Assembly: GCF_014649955.1 (NCBI RefSeq)
Contig: NZ_BMUA01000035.1
Location: forward strand, 1 to 64,000
Length of the DNA: 64,000 bases
Origin: Streptomyces violascens
GTDB lineage: Bacteria > Actinomycetota > Actinomycetes > Streptomycetales > Streptomycetaceae
Direction of reading: 5' to 3'
The position numbers and the translations under genes are program-made. The notes below the pieces were generated by a model, which did not search any database, had not been told where the DNA came from, and was given only the letters and a program-made list of their open reading frames with translations. Below, piece by piece: positions 52,517-60,463 of the stretch (the stretch's first letter is position 1; each line of letters starts with the position of its first letter).

Positions 52517-53856
52517 CGGCCGTCTCCCAGCGCGGGGCGGGTGTAGCCGAGGAGTTCGTGGCTCCAGCCTGCTTCCTGCCAGCGCTGCGGGTTCAGGCAG
52601 CGGCGGGCGTCGATGACCGTACGGGGTTCGGCGTGTTCAGTGAGCATGGAGGGGTCGAGGTCGCTGAACTCCTGCCAGTCCGTCAAAACCATGAGGAGGT
52701 CGGCCCCCTCGACGGCGTCCTGCGCGGTGTCCACCACCGTGAGGTCGGGATGGCGCCGGTTGACCAGGTCGTTGACGCTCGGGTCGTAGAGGCGCACCGT
52801 CGCTCCGGCCTGATGCAGTCGCACGGCTACGTCGAGGGCGGGCGAGTCGCTGATGTCGCCCACGCCGGGCTTGAAGCTGGCGCCCCACACCGCGACAGTC
52901 GCGTCGGCCAGGTCCCCGAGGACGGCGCGCGCGTGGTCGACTGCCATGGTCCGGCGGTCGGTGTTGGCCTCGTCGACGAGCATGAGGAATCGGGCCGTCG
53001 CGTGGGCTCCGAGTTCCTCTGCCCGGTCGGCAAAGGCGCGGATGTCCTTGCCCAGGCAGGAGCCGCCCCATCCAAGGCCGGGCGTCAACCCGAAGTCGCC
53101 GATGCGGGGGTCCAGGCCCAGGGAGTGGGAGACGACAGTCATGTCCGCGCCAGCGGCCCGGCACATGTTGTCCACGAGGTTGATGAACGACATCTTCGTC
53201 GACAGGAAGGCGTTGGCCGCGGCCTTCGTCAGGTCCGCCGTGACGAAGTCGGTGACGAGCAGCTCGGCCCCGGCGTCCACGAACGGGGCCCATGCCCGAC
53301 GAGCGACGGCCTCGACTACCTCACGGTCGGTAGGCGAGGTGCCGAGTACGAGCCGGGCCGGACGCAGCGTCGTCTCCATGGACAGGGCCTCGCGCAGGAA
53401 GTCCGGGCTCCACCCGATCCGCAGCTCCACACCCGACGGCGCGACGTCGGCAGCCAGGGCGGCCATCCGCTCCGCGGTGCCGACCGGGACGGTCGACTTT
53501 CCGATGAGGACGACGTCGCGGGTCAGCCGTCGGGCGATCTGCCGGATGCTGTCCTCAACGGCCGTGACATCCATCGTCGCGCCGTCCTGCTTCTGCGGTG
53601 TCGGCACGGCGAGGAAGAAAAGCTCACCGTGGGCGACCGCCTCGTCGAAGGAGCCGGTGAACCGCAGCCGGCCCGCATCGACGTTCTTGCGGATGTAGTC
53701 GGTCACGCCGGGCTCGTCGAACGGGCAGCGGCTGTCTTGGAGCGCTGCGAGCGCCTCCGGGTTGACCTCCACGCCCAAGACGTCGTGTCCCATTTCAGCC
53801 AGCGCGACGGTGTAGGGGGTGCCCAGTCGGCCGCACCCGATGACGGTGATCTTCAT
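52513..53856 (-). CDS. UDP-glucose/GDP-mannose dehydrogenase family enzyme (2)
   Basis: The 447-residue protein has ITVIGCGRLGTPYTVALAEM at the N terminus and VVLIGKSTVPVGTAERMAAL. The catalytic Cys is in GLGWGGSCLGKDIRAF, where Leu-Gly replaces the usual Phe-Pro of UDP-glucose dehydrogenases, so the substrate may differ from that of the 45696 enzyme. The C-terminal domain has ASFKPGVGDISDSPALDVAV. Its end overlaps the EI-like start. Confidence 0.8.
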   Translation of the reverse strand: MKITVIGCGRLGTPYTVALAEMGHDVLGVEVNPEALAALQDSRCPFDEPGVTDYIRKNVDAGRLRFTGSFDEAVAHGELFFLAVPTPQKQDGATMDVTAVEDSIRQIARRLTRDVVLIGKSTVPVGTAERMAALAADVAPSGVELRIGWSPDFLREALSMETTLRPARLVLGTSPTDREVVEAVARRAWAPFVDAGAELLVTDFVTADLTKAAANAFLSTKMSFINLVDNMCRAAGADMTVVSHSLGLDPRIGDFGLTPGLGWGGSCLGKDIRAFADRAEELGAHATARFLMLVDEANTDRRTMAVDHARAVLGDLADATVAVWGASFKPGVGDISDSPALDVAVRLHQAGATVRLYDPSVNDLVNRRHPDLTVVDTAQDAVEGADLLMVLTDWQEFSDLDPSMLTEHAEPRTVIDARRCLNPQRWQEAGWSHELLGYTRPALGDGR

Positions 53857-53886
53857 GAGTTCTCCAGGAGTCCTGTGGTGATTGGG

Positions 53887-53910
53887 CGGCCGCCGCTGTC
53901 GCGGCGGCCG
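53887..53910. terminator. Short GC-rich hairpin
   Basis: CGGCCGCCGC pairs with GCGGCGGCCG around TGTC. It lies between the methyltransferase and dehydrogenase genes of the minus-strand operon and may be a processing or attenuation site. Confidence 0.45.
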
Positions 53911-53924
53911 GTGACTCAGGTCGG

Positions 53925-54803
53925 TTAGCGGGATTCGGGGCGACGCCCCACGATCACCGCGGCCTGCAGGGTGGTGGCGAACAGCCCGCTGGGCTGCACA
54001 GCGCTCAGCGTCGATCGAAGATCCGCCTCAAACGCCTCTTGCCTCTCACCGAGGGTGGCCGCCGATGAGTAGGCGAAGGTGCGTTGCAGGCCCACGAGTT
54101 CGTCCAGGGTGTACTCGCGCTGGTAGTCGGCCCTCAGCACGGACACGCGGTTGAACGGCGACGCACGCACCATCGCCTCGTGTCCGACCTGAGGGCGGAT
54201 GTACGGGGTGCTCGGCCCCGCTAGATCGGCGGCGCCGAGGTGCTTTTCACGGAGCTTGACCAGCAGCGGGTGCCACCATTCCCGCTGTGTCTCGGGGGCC
54301 CGGTAGCCGACGACGGCGACAAATCCGCCCGGCCTTACGACCTTGTCGAGGGCCGTGAGGACCTGCTGGCGATCGAGCCAGTGGAAGGCGTCGGCGATAA
54401 CTGCGCCGTCGAAGGTACCCAGGCGGTCGTGCTGTCCCACCGTGGTGGCGTCTGCGCGCCGCCACTCGACCGCCTCGGAGACGCCCCGCTGCTCGGCCCA
54501 TGTGCGGCCCTCGTCCAGCATCTCCTGCGATGCGTCCACGCCTGTGATGTGCATCCCGCGCTCGGCCAGGTCCAGCGCGAGGGTTCCGGGGCCGCAGCCC
54601 AGATCCAGGATGCGGGCGGTCGGTGAGGGGCACTGGTGGGTCAGGTAGTCGATGACCGCGGTGTCGTGCCGGCGACGGAACTCAACGTAGGGCTTTCCGC
54701 AGGAGGCGAAGATTGCTGCGGGATTCGCGTACATCGCGCTGTTGTGGGTGGTGGGCTCCTGTGGGTCCCTCGCGGGTGCCGTGGAGTTCGTCGGGTCGAT
54801 CAT
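53925..54803 (-). CDS. SAM-dependent methyltransferase (class I)
   Basis: The 292-residue enzyme has motif I in RILDLGCGPGTLALDLAERG, an acidic ribose-binding residue in ITGVDASQEML, and motif IV FDGAVIADAFHWLD. The layout fits the ubiquinone/small-molecule methyltransferase group. It is the first gene of the minus-strand cassette and probably O- or N-methylates the product. AGGGAG lies 11 bases before the ATG. Confidence 0.8.
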   Translation of the reverse strand: MIDPTNSTAPARDPQEPTTHNSAMYANPAAIFASCGKPYVEFRRRHDTAVIDYLTHQCPSPTARILDLGCGPGTLALDLAERGMHITGVDASQEMLDEGRTWAEQRGVSEAVEWRRADATTVGQHDRLGTFDGAVIADAFHWLDRQQVLTALDKVVRPGGFVAVVGYRAPETQREWWHPLLVKLREKHLGAADLAGPSTPYIRPQVGHEAMVRASPFNRVSVLRADYQREYTLDELVGLQRTFAYSSAATLGERQEAFEADLRSTLSAVQPSGLFATTLQAAVIVGRRPESR

Positions 54804-54874
54804 GTTGTCTCTTACTCCCTGAAAGACTGTGAGGCACTGGACCGGCTACCGCTGGTCAGGTGCCTCGCCGGGAG

Positions 54875-55001
54875 CCCTTCCCGGCACGGGCCGACCGGCG
54901 TGTGAGGGAGGGATTTGCCAGGTGGAGCGCCCGCAGCGAAGCAAGGACGAACGACCTGGCAAATCCCTCCCTCACACGCCAGGCTCGAGTGCCGGGAAGG
55001 G
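54875..55001. repeat. Two-level cruciform with conserved loop (copy 2)
   Basis: Inner arms 54897-54923 and 54954-54980 are an exact 27-bp inverted repeat. Outer arms CCCTTCCCGGCAC (54875-54887) and 54989-55001 pair exactly. The 30-base loop has GGAGCGCCCG, GCAGCGAAGC and GGACGAACG, and matches the loop of the 44411-44521 hairpin at both ends. It lies just upstream of the methyltransferase gene. Confidence 0.8.
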
Positions 55002-55046
55002 TTCGGCGGGCACTGATTTGGTGGTCGCCGGTCCGGTGTTCACAGC

Positions 55047-55102
55047 CGCGCCGGTCGTTTCGGGCCCGCCGACTTGTCGGCGGGCCCGAAACGACCGGCG
55101 CG
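55047..55102 (+). terminator. 27-bp perfect hairpin followed by a T run
   Basis: Arms 55047-55073 and 55076-55102 pair exactly around TT, and GGGAGTTTTTC follows on the plus strand. It is the strongest terminator-like structure in the window. It separates the cassette from the multi-HTH gene, whose stop is at 55161. Confidence 0.8.
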
Positions 55103-55160
55103 GGAGTTTTTCTTATGCGGTATGTAGGTTTTTGTTGTTTTGGGTCTCCGTCTTGAGGCG

Positions 55161-55844
55161 TCAGTCCGGCGTAGAGCCAGGTGCGTCCGTTGAACACCGC
55201 TTTCTGCTGGGGTGTTTGACGCGGTGGGGTCCGGCAGCGGTGCGGGTTTCGGCGTAGGTCCAGATGTCGGCGCGGCGGTACCAGCGTCGTAGGCGGCCAC
55301 TGGGAAGTGACTCTTCTTGGACCGGCTGGGGCCAGCCGCGCGGCATGCGCTTGGGGTAGTGGGCGATGCTGACTGGTGCGACGCCGAGGACGCGGGCGAC
55401 CTCAGCCAAGGTCAGCAGGTCATCGGGGTCCCCGCTGCGGTCGACGTCGAGTTCGCGTCGCTGGGTCCGCTTTTTGTAGTCGGTGTACCAGGCTTCCCAC
55501 TGGTCGGAGTCCCAGTACATGACGCGGTCAAGTGTCTTGATGGGTGCGGGGTGTCCGTTTTCTTCTCTCAGTGCCCACAGGCGCTCGAGGGTACTGCGTG
55601 CCAGGCCGTGGCGTTCTTGGAGGTCGGCGCGTGAGACCAGGCCTTCGGTGTTCCGCCGTTCCTGGTACCAGTGGTCCCATTCGGCTGCGTCCCAGAAGAG
55701 TTCGACGCCTTGTGCGCCGGCTGCTTCCGGGTGACCGGTCCACCGGCGGTTGCGGTACCACTCTTCGAGTGGGGAGAGTGCCATGCCGTACTTGGTCATC
55801 AGGTCACGGCGGGTGTAGACCTCACGTCCGTTGAGTGTTGTCAT
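55161..55844 (-). CDS. Protein with three tandem helix-turn-helix units
   Basis: The 227-residue protein repeats one plan three times. The first unit is YTRRDLMTKYGMALSPLEEW ending in FWDAAEWDHWYQER. The second is VSRADLQERHGLARSTLERL ending in YWDSDQWEAWYTDYK. The third is LTLAEVARVLGVAPVSIAHY ending in RRADIWTYAETR. Each resembles a MerR-like or AlpA-like winged HTH. Three DNA-reading heads would suit binding of repeats such as the palindromic blocks next to it. A clear family is not recognised. Confidence 0.7.
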   Translation of the reverse strand: MTTLNGREVYTRRDLMTKYGMALSPLEEWYRNRRWTGHPEAAGAQGVELFWDAAEWDHWYQERRNTEGLVSRADLQERHGLARSTLERLWALREENGHPAPIKTLDRVMYWDSDQWEAWYTDYKKRTQRRELDVDRSGDPDDLLTLAEVARVLGVAPVSIAHYPKRMPRGWPQPVQEESLPSGRLRRWYRRADIWTYAETRTAAGPHRVKHPSRKRCSTDAPGSTPD

Positions 55845-56195
55845 AGTCGCTTTCCTGGTGTGTCGGTCGGAGGGCGGCCCAGGATGTCGCTCGGTGAGGC
55901 CGGGACATTGCCTAGGATGTTGGTGTCGCTTCTTGGAATGGGCTTTCTTGACTTGCCCTCGGGCCAGGAGGCGTAGGGCGGCTGGCGGGCTGCCAGAGTT
56001 TTTCCCGTCAGCCGCCCGCCATCTGCTGTCATGGCTGGACGAGCAGCTGGCATCCCCCTTCACTTACCTTAATTATGCCATCTCATTCGGAAGTCTGGGG
56101 TTGCGTCGGGCTCGTGAGGTACGAGTGGGCCCGACGCCGGCGGGGGTGGCTGTCAGGGCGCGCCAGCGTTCTGACGGCCACCCCCGCCATCGAAG
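55845..56195. other. Non-coding region upstream of the triple-HTH gene
   Basis: No convincing gene is seen. The AT-rich stretch near 56060-56090 (TTACCTTAATTATGCC) contains CATAATTAAGG on the minus strand and could supply a promoter for the 55844 gene about 220 bases away. Confidence 0.35.
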
Positions 56196-56680
56196 CAGTC
56201 GCGCCCCCGCGGGGCGCGTCCTTGGTCCGGTGCTCCGTCGGGTGCGGCTGGAGCGAAGCGGAAGCCGGGCCCGACGGAAACGCGCCGGACCAGATTGAGC
56301 CGCCCCCGGCGGGGGCGTCCTTTTTCCGCGCCGACGGCGCAGGGGCAGTCGCGCCCCCGCGGGGCGCGTCCTTGGTCCGGTGCTCCGTCGGGTGCGGCTG
56401 GAGCGAAGCGGAAGCCGGGCCCGACGGAAACGCGCCGGACCAGATTGAGCCGCCCCCGGCGGGGGCGTCCTTTTTCCGCGCCGACGGCGCAGGGCAGTCG
56501 CGCCCCCGCGGGGCGCGTCCTTGGTCCGCTGCTCCGTCGGGTGCGGCTGGAGCGAAGCGGAAGCCGGGCCCGACGGAAACGCGCCGGACCAGATTGAGCC
56601 GCCCCCGGCGGGGGCGTCCTTTTTCCGCGCCGACGGCGCAGGGCAGTCGCGCCCCCGCGGGGCGCGTCCTTGGTCCGCTG
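56196..56680. repeat. 149/150-bp tandem repeat, about 3.2 copies
   Basis: Units start at 56196, 56346, 56495 and 56644 (the last partial, about 37 bases) with CAGTCGCGCCCCCGCGGGG. Copies are almost identical; changes include CCGG to CCGC and a one-base length difference. Each full unit folds strongly: TGGTCCGG with CCGGACCA, CCGTCGGG with CCCGACGG, a GCGAAGC triloop, and a GC-rich hairpin followed by TCCTTTTTCC on the plus strand, so terminators are repeated in tandem. Open frames on all six strands here are products of the repeat. Confidence 0.9.
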
Positions 56681-56691
56681 CGGGCCGACAC

Positions 56692-56721
56692 CCTTGGGGC
56701 GGGGAGCTCCCCGCCCCAAGG
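56692..56721. terminator. 30-base perfect palindrome
   Basis: CCTTGGGGCGGGGAG (56692-56706) is followed directly by its complement (56707-56721). It lies nine bases past the stop of the minus-strand gene at 56731 and can terminate it. Confidence 0.7.
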
Positions 56722-56730
56722 AGCACGCGA

Positions 56731-57123
56731 TTAGCTCGCGATGTTCGGCAGGGTGATGGATCGGGCCCGGATCGCGACCGTGTTGACCCAGTCTCCGTTC
56801 TCGTTCTTGTAGTTGCTGAACCACTCGTCGGCGACGTCGACGGTCACCTGTGCCTGCTCTTTCGTGATGTCCTGCGGCCCGTTGGGGAAGGCGTTCTGAA
56901 GCGTCTTGATGTCCTCACCCTCGGCGTACACCTCAAACTCGCGCGGTACACGTGCGTCCAGGAACTCGTCAGTCACGGCGAGAATCACCAGCTTGAACAT
57001 GAGGTGGAGGTTCTCTTCCTTGTCCCGCCTCTCCATGAACGGCGTCCGGGGAGAGATGAACCCCTTCCTCTCGCCAAAGCTGCTCGCGTGCACGGACTTC
57101 GCGGGGACCTTGTTGAGTGCCAC
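56731..57123 (-). CDS. Unknown protein, lower GC than surroundings
   Basis: GTG 57123 follows GAGGGA and gives 130 residues. The sequence has an early segment VHASSFGERKGFISPRTPF, a central LMFKLVILAVTDEFLDARVP and an acidic C-terminal part with VADEWFSNYKNENGDWVNT. No family is recognised. Asn, Lys and Phe content is higher than in neighbouring proteins, which suggests a different origin. It is isolated between the tandem repeat and the palindromic region. Confidence 0.6.
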   Translation of the reverse strand: MALNKVPAKSVHASSFGERKGFISPRTPFMERRDKEENLHLMFKLVILAVTDEFLDARVPREFEVYAEGEDIKTLQNAFPNGPQDITKEQAQVTVDVADEWFSNYKNENGDWVNTVAIRARSITLPNIAS

Positions 57124-57315
57124 GTTTTCCCTCTTCTCTCGACTCTTCTCGGGTCTGCGTCGAAAGTTCCTGCCAGGTCCCTTTCGACATCCCCTATACT
57201 GCCAGCTTTTGAGGAAGTTGTCTGTGTCGCAGGTCACACTAGGTGGGGAATTCCATGTGCCCTAGGTCACATCCACCCGGTCGATGCTGCACCTGCCCAA
57301 CGGCCAGAGGGGTTG

Positions 57316-57487
57316 GGGGAGTGTTTGACCGGGAGTCTGCCGAGTGGGCCGGGGCATGAGTAGGGGGCCATTACACTCGTCCGGAATGGAGAGGGCGGTA
57401 GCCCTCACCTCGACGCAGTCGGCGCTCGGCCCCCTGCTCTTGCCCCGGGAGGGACCCGCTCGGCGGACTCCCGGTTAAAGACTCCCT
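57316..57487. repeat. Long imperfect inverted repeat
   Basis: Arms 57316-57360 and 57437-57487 pair over about 45 bases with a few mismatches and one short gap (blocks such as CCGGGAGTC with its complement and GCCGAG with CTCGGC). A small hairpin GAGGGC-GGTA-GCCCTC (57391-57406) lies inside. No gene was seen from 57124 to 57966. Confidence 0.65.
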
Positions 57488-57520
57488 CAGCCCCGGCCCA
57501 CCGGAGCACCACCCTGCGAG

Positions 57521-57587
57521 CCCGGCGCGAAGCGCCGGGAAACCGCGTGAAACGCGGCACTCCCCCACCTCCCGCGCGCAGCGCGGG
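57521..57587. repeat. Cluster of triloop hairpins, telomere-like (cluster B)
   Basis: CCCGGCGC-GAA-GCGCCGGG (57521-57539), CCGCGT-GAA-ACGCGG (57543-57557, followed by CACT) and CCCGCGC-GCA-GCGCGGG (57571-57587) repeat the order of hairpins in cluster A at 45344-45470. Together with the long inverted repeat before it, this gives about 270 bases of dense foldback sequence. Confidence 0.7.
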
Positions 57588-57927
57588 ACACACCCGCGCA
57601 GCCGGGCACTCCGTATAGGGCGCAATGTGCCCAACCCGGTCAGAATTGCCGCATGTTGGGCGATGTCGAGCAGCACAGCGGACTTCTTACCGAACAACGA
57701 GAGCTGACTGCGGCAAGCCTCAGTCACGCAAGAGGCGCCGATCAAACCGACGCCCCGGATATCTACCAGCCCACGGCTGGCCATCTCGAACCGATCGCAG
57801 CCTGCGCGCTGTTGGCAGCACTCGTGGTGTTGCCGTGAGGCGGCACCTGTTCCTTCCTCGACAGGAGGGGCGGTCATCTCGGCCTGACGTGTTCTGCATC
57901 CCAACCCCGGGGCTACATCGGCGTGGT

Positions 57928-57955
57928 GTGACAAGAACACCCGAAGGCTTAGTAA
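57928..57955 (+). promoter_or_regulatory. Candidate parA promoter
   Basis: GTGACA (57928-57933) and TAGTAA (57950-57955) are 16 bases apart. Transcription would begin close to ATG 57967, so parA mRNA may be almost leaderless; no ribosome site is visible. Confidence 0.4.
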
Positions 57956-57966
57956 AGTTATGCCTC

Positions 57967-59115
57967 ATGAGCATCCCGAACCCCCGAGGGGAGCGAGAGA
58001 AGCTAATCACCTCTCTCACCCCACAGTTGCGTCGTCTCCTGAAAATCCGTGCATTCGAGCATGGAATGGACATCCAGGACGCGGCCGAGCACGCCATCAA
58101 GGCCTGGTACACGGCAACGGACCTGCCCGAGGTGAAAACTGACGGGGCGAAAACCTGGGGGACCTTCCTCCCTCTGGGCGAGCCGGACAGTTTCAAGACC
58201 GCGTGTACGGAGCGCGGCGTCACCTATGTGCAGGGCCTCGCCCAGGCGTTGACGCTCTGGCTGGACGCCCACCCCTCCCCCACTGCGCCACTGATCTCCC
58301 AGCCCGTGGTACGGGTCATAGTGGCCAACCAGAAGGGTGGAGTGGGCAAGACCTTCATCTCCTCTGGCATCGCCCAGGCGCTCGCCGAGTCGGGTTATCG
58401 AGTGCTGCTGGTCGACTACGACCCCCAGGGCCACCTCACCGCGGAACTGGGCTTCGAGGACCTCATGTACGAGGAGGACGTCGAAACGCTGCTCATGCAC
58501 ATGGAGGGCAACGCGAAGGGCGACATCCACGACCTGCTAGTCGCCCTGGACCAGGACCGCTTCGGCGAACGTCTCCACCTGCTGCCAGCCTCTGACGATG
58601 CCTTCCTGCGGGACGTCTCGCTGTCCAAGGTCAGCTTCAGCGAGGCGGCCCTGGAGCGTGCCCTGGAGCCGCTGGAGGAGGACTATGACGTCGTCATCAT
58701 TGACGGGCCGCCGAGCCTCGGCCTGAACATGGACACTGCCCTGTACTACGTGCGTCGCCGCGATGGCGAACTCGCGGACCGGTCGGGCGTCATCACCCCT
58801 GTCTGGGCCAACAAGGCGTCCCATCGCGCCTTTCGGCTGCTCAAGTCCCAGATGGACGATCTCTGCACGAAGGGCCGTATCCAGGTCGACTACCTCGGCC
58901 TGGTCGTCAACGCCTACGACAGCCGGCGCGGCAAGCTCGTGAAGGAGAACAAGGACCAGTGGGAGCTCAGCGCCTCCCCCGCTGTCCTGGCAGTCATCGG
59001 TGATCTCAAGGAAGGTCGCGAGGCCGCCGACGGCGAGATCCCGCTGCTTGAGTACGCACCCGATAGTGAACACGCGCAGGCAATGCGCGACCTGGCCAAG
59101 GAGCTCGCCGTATGA
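57967..59115 (+). CDS. parA: ParA partition ATPase
   Basis: The 382-residue protein has Walker A NQKGGVGKTFISSGIAQALA at about residue 118-130, DPQGHLTAELGF, and the Walker B strand YDVVIIDGPPSLGLNM. The N-terminal 110 residues are an extension with a helix-rich segment (LTPQLRRLLKIRAFEHGMDI), as in ParA proteins that also bind DNA for autoregulation. It positions plasmid copies by ATP-driven binding to the nucleoid. ATG 57967 is used; the stop overlaps parB (ATGA). Confidence 0.9.
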   Translation: MSIPNPRGEREKLITSLTPQLRRLLKIRAFEHGMDIQDAAEHAIKAWYTATDLPEVKTDGAKTWGTFLPLGEPDSFKTACTERGVTYVQGLAQALTLWLDAHPSPTAPLISQPVVRVIVANQKGGVGKTFISSGIAQALAESGYRVLLVDYDPQGHLTAELGFEDLMYEEDVETLLMHMEGNAKGDIHDLLVALDQDRFGERLHLLPASDDAFLRDVSLSKVSFSEAALERALEPLEEDYDVVIIDGPPSLGLNMDTALYYVRRRDGELADRSGVITPVWANKASHRAFRLLKSQMDDLCTKGRIQVDYLGLVVNAYDSRRGKLVKENKDQWELSASPAVLAVIGDLKEGREAADGEIPLLEYAPDSEHAQAMRDLAKELAV

Positions 59116-60164
59116 CACCCCCTCAGCAGCGCGTCACCCGCGGCTTCAGCATCGGGGGAGACGGTCAGGACGACGCGAAGCCCGTGCCGCGCCGTGTCCG
59201 TACCCGCCAGCAGATCATGGCTGGCGAAGGCAAGAGGCCGCCGGCGGCGGTGGAGCTGAAACAGCTCGCGCACAATCCCCTCAATCCGCGCGAAGAGCTC
59301 ACCGAGATCGACGAGACGGCCGAGTCTCTGCGTGAGAAGGGCCAGCTGCAGCCCATCGCGGTCGTGCGGCGGGCGGCGTTCCTTGCCGTACACGGCGGCG
59401 AGGAGGCTGCTCTCGGTGATGCCGAGTACGTCGTCATCGACGGCAACCGGCGCCTGGCCGCTGCGAAGGCGGCAGGCCTGAACGAGCTGCGGATCGACGT
59501 TAACGACGGCCTGGCGACCAGTGCGGCGGACATCCTCGAATCCGCGCTGATCGCCAACATTCACCGCGTCGATGTGGCTCCGCTGGATCAGGCCCGGGCC
59601 ATTCAGGAACTCCTGACCGCGCACGGTAGCCAGGAGAAGGTCGCCAAGCGGCTCGGGAAGTCGGGGGCGTGGGTCTCCCAGCGGCTCGCTCTCCTGGAGC
59701 TGAAGGAGGACTTGCAGGAGAAGGTGGAGTCGGGTGAGCTGAAGGTGAAGGATGCCCGGCGGATCGGGCGGCTCCCTGCCGACCAACAGGATGCTGAAGC
59801 GGCCGCCACTCTTAACCGGGTTAAGGCTCCTCGCAAGCCAAGGGCCGCAACGCCGGCTCGGGAAGCGTCATCGCCCGCGGCTCCTGTACCGGGCCAAGCC
59901 GCTCTCCCTCAGGACTCCTCCGCGCCGGATCGCACTCTTAACCCGGTTAAGGCCACGGCAGCCGAGAAGGTCGTCCAAGACCTCCCGTCGGACTCGCGCG
60001 CTGCGGACCAGACCCTTAACCCGGTTAAGACTGGCCTCATCGACGAGGTCGTCCCGGACCTTCCGTGGGATAGCCCTGCATGGTTCGACGCGCAGCTCCG
60101 GCAGCGCATGACGGCGGAACATCGCGATCAGCTCGTCCTGCTCCTCATGGCTGACGATTCCTGA
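59112..60164 (+). CDS. parB: ParB centromere-binding protein
   Basis: The 350-residue protein has a ParB/Srx domain (LAHNPLNPREELTEIDETAE, then VVIDGNRRLAAAKAAGL with the GxxR-like CTP-binding patch). A HTH follows (QEKVAKRLGKSGAWVSQRLA). The C-terminal third is linker-like and contains TLNRVK once and TLNPVK twice, each encoded by the same 15-bp palindrome. These are candidate parS sites inside the gene. ATG 59112 overlaps the parA stop. Confidence 0.85.
   Translation: MTPPQQRVTRGFSIGGDGQDDAKPVPRRVRTRQQIMAGEGKRPPAAVELKQLAHNPLNPREELTEIDETAESLREKGQLQPIAVVRRAAFLAVHGGEEAALGDAEYVVIDGNRRLAAAKAAGLNELRIDVNDGLATSAADILESALIANIHRVDVAPLDQARAIQELLTAHGSQEKVAKRLGKSGAWVSQRLALLELKEDLQEKVESGELKVKDARRIGRLPADQQDAEAAATLNRVKAPRKPRAATPAREASSPAAPVPGQAALPQDSSAPDRTLNPVKATAAEKVVQDLPSDSRAADQTLNPVKTGLIDEVVPDLPWDSPAWFDAQLRQRMTAEHRDQLVLLLMADDS
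59811..60029. other. Three parS-like palindromes inside parB
   Basis: CTTAACCGGGTTAAG at 59811-59825 and CTTAACCCGGTTAAG at 59937-59951 and 60015-60029. All are palindromic around one central base and AT-rich against the high-GC background. They encode the repeated TLN(R/P)VK residues of ParB. The spacings are 126 and 78 bases. Confidence 0.65.
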
Positions 60165-60463
60165 TACGGCTGCTTCGCTCTGCACCGGTTATGGGGCCCC
60201 GCCGGGCTCCTCGCTTTCGGATCGCGCGCCACGCTGGAGGATCAGGAGAAGCGGCTACCGATTGCCAGTACAGGGCCCCGTCGCTTCTCCGGGCCACGGA
60301 CCGCCAGCCGTTCGGGCTTCATCTGGCACACCCACGGATGAGGGTTTCCGCCCTTGACCTCGCCGCTTCGCGCAACCCGGATATTGAGGGCGTGACACGC
60401 CGTCAAAAGTGACCACAGAAATGTATCTTTCCCGGTATCTTCTATGCCCAAGGGAGGTTCACG
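60165..60463. other. Leader region of the XRE gene
   Basis: No gene is convincing here. It holds an inverted repeat GGAGAAGCG (60245-60253) with its complement at 60282-60290 and a less GC-rich stretch near 60400-60450 that may contain the promoter of the next gene. Confidence 0.35.

Noticed and set aside
54856..55257. Mirror-image ORFs on both strands
   Set aside because: They translate the arms of the large hairpins at 54875-55102, which explains their near-identical peptides.
56196..56680. CRISPR array
   Set aside because: Units are 149-150 bases, contiguous and without variable spacers; no cas genes are present.
56075..56824. Several 200-residue repeat proteins on both strands
   Set aside because: All arise from the 149/150-bp tandem repeat being open in many frames; none has a ribosome site or family-like sequence.
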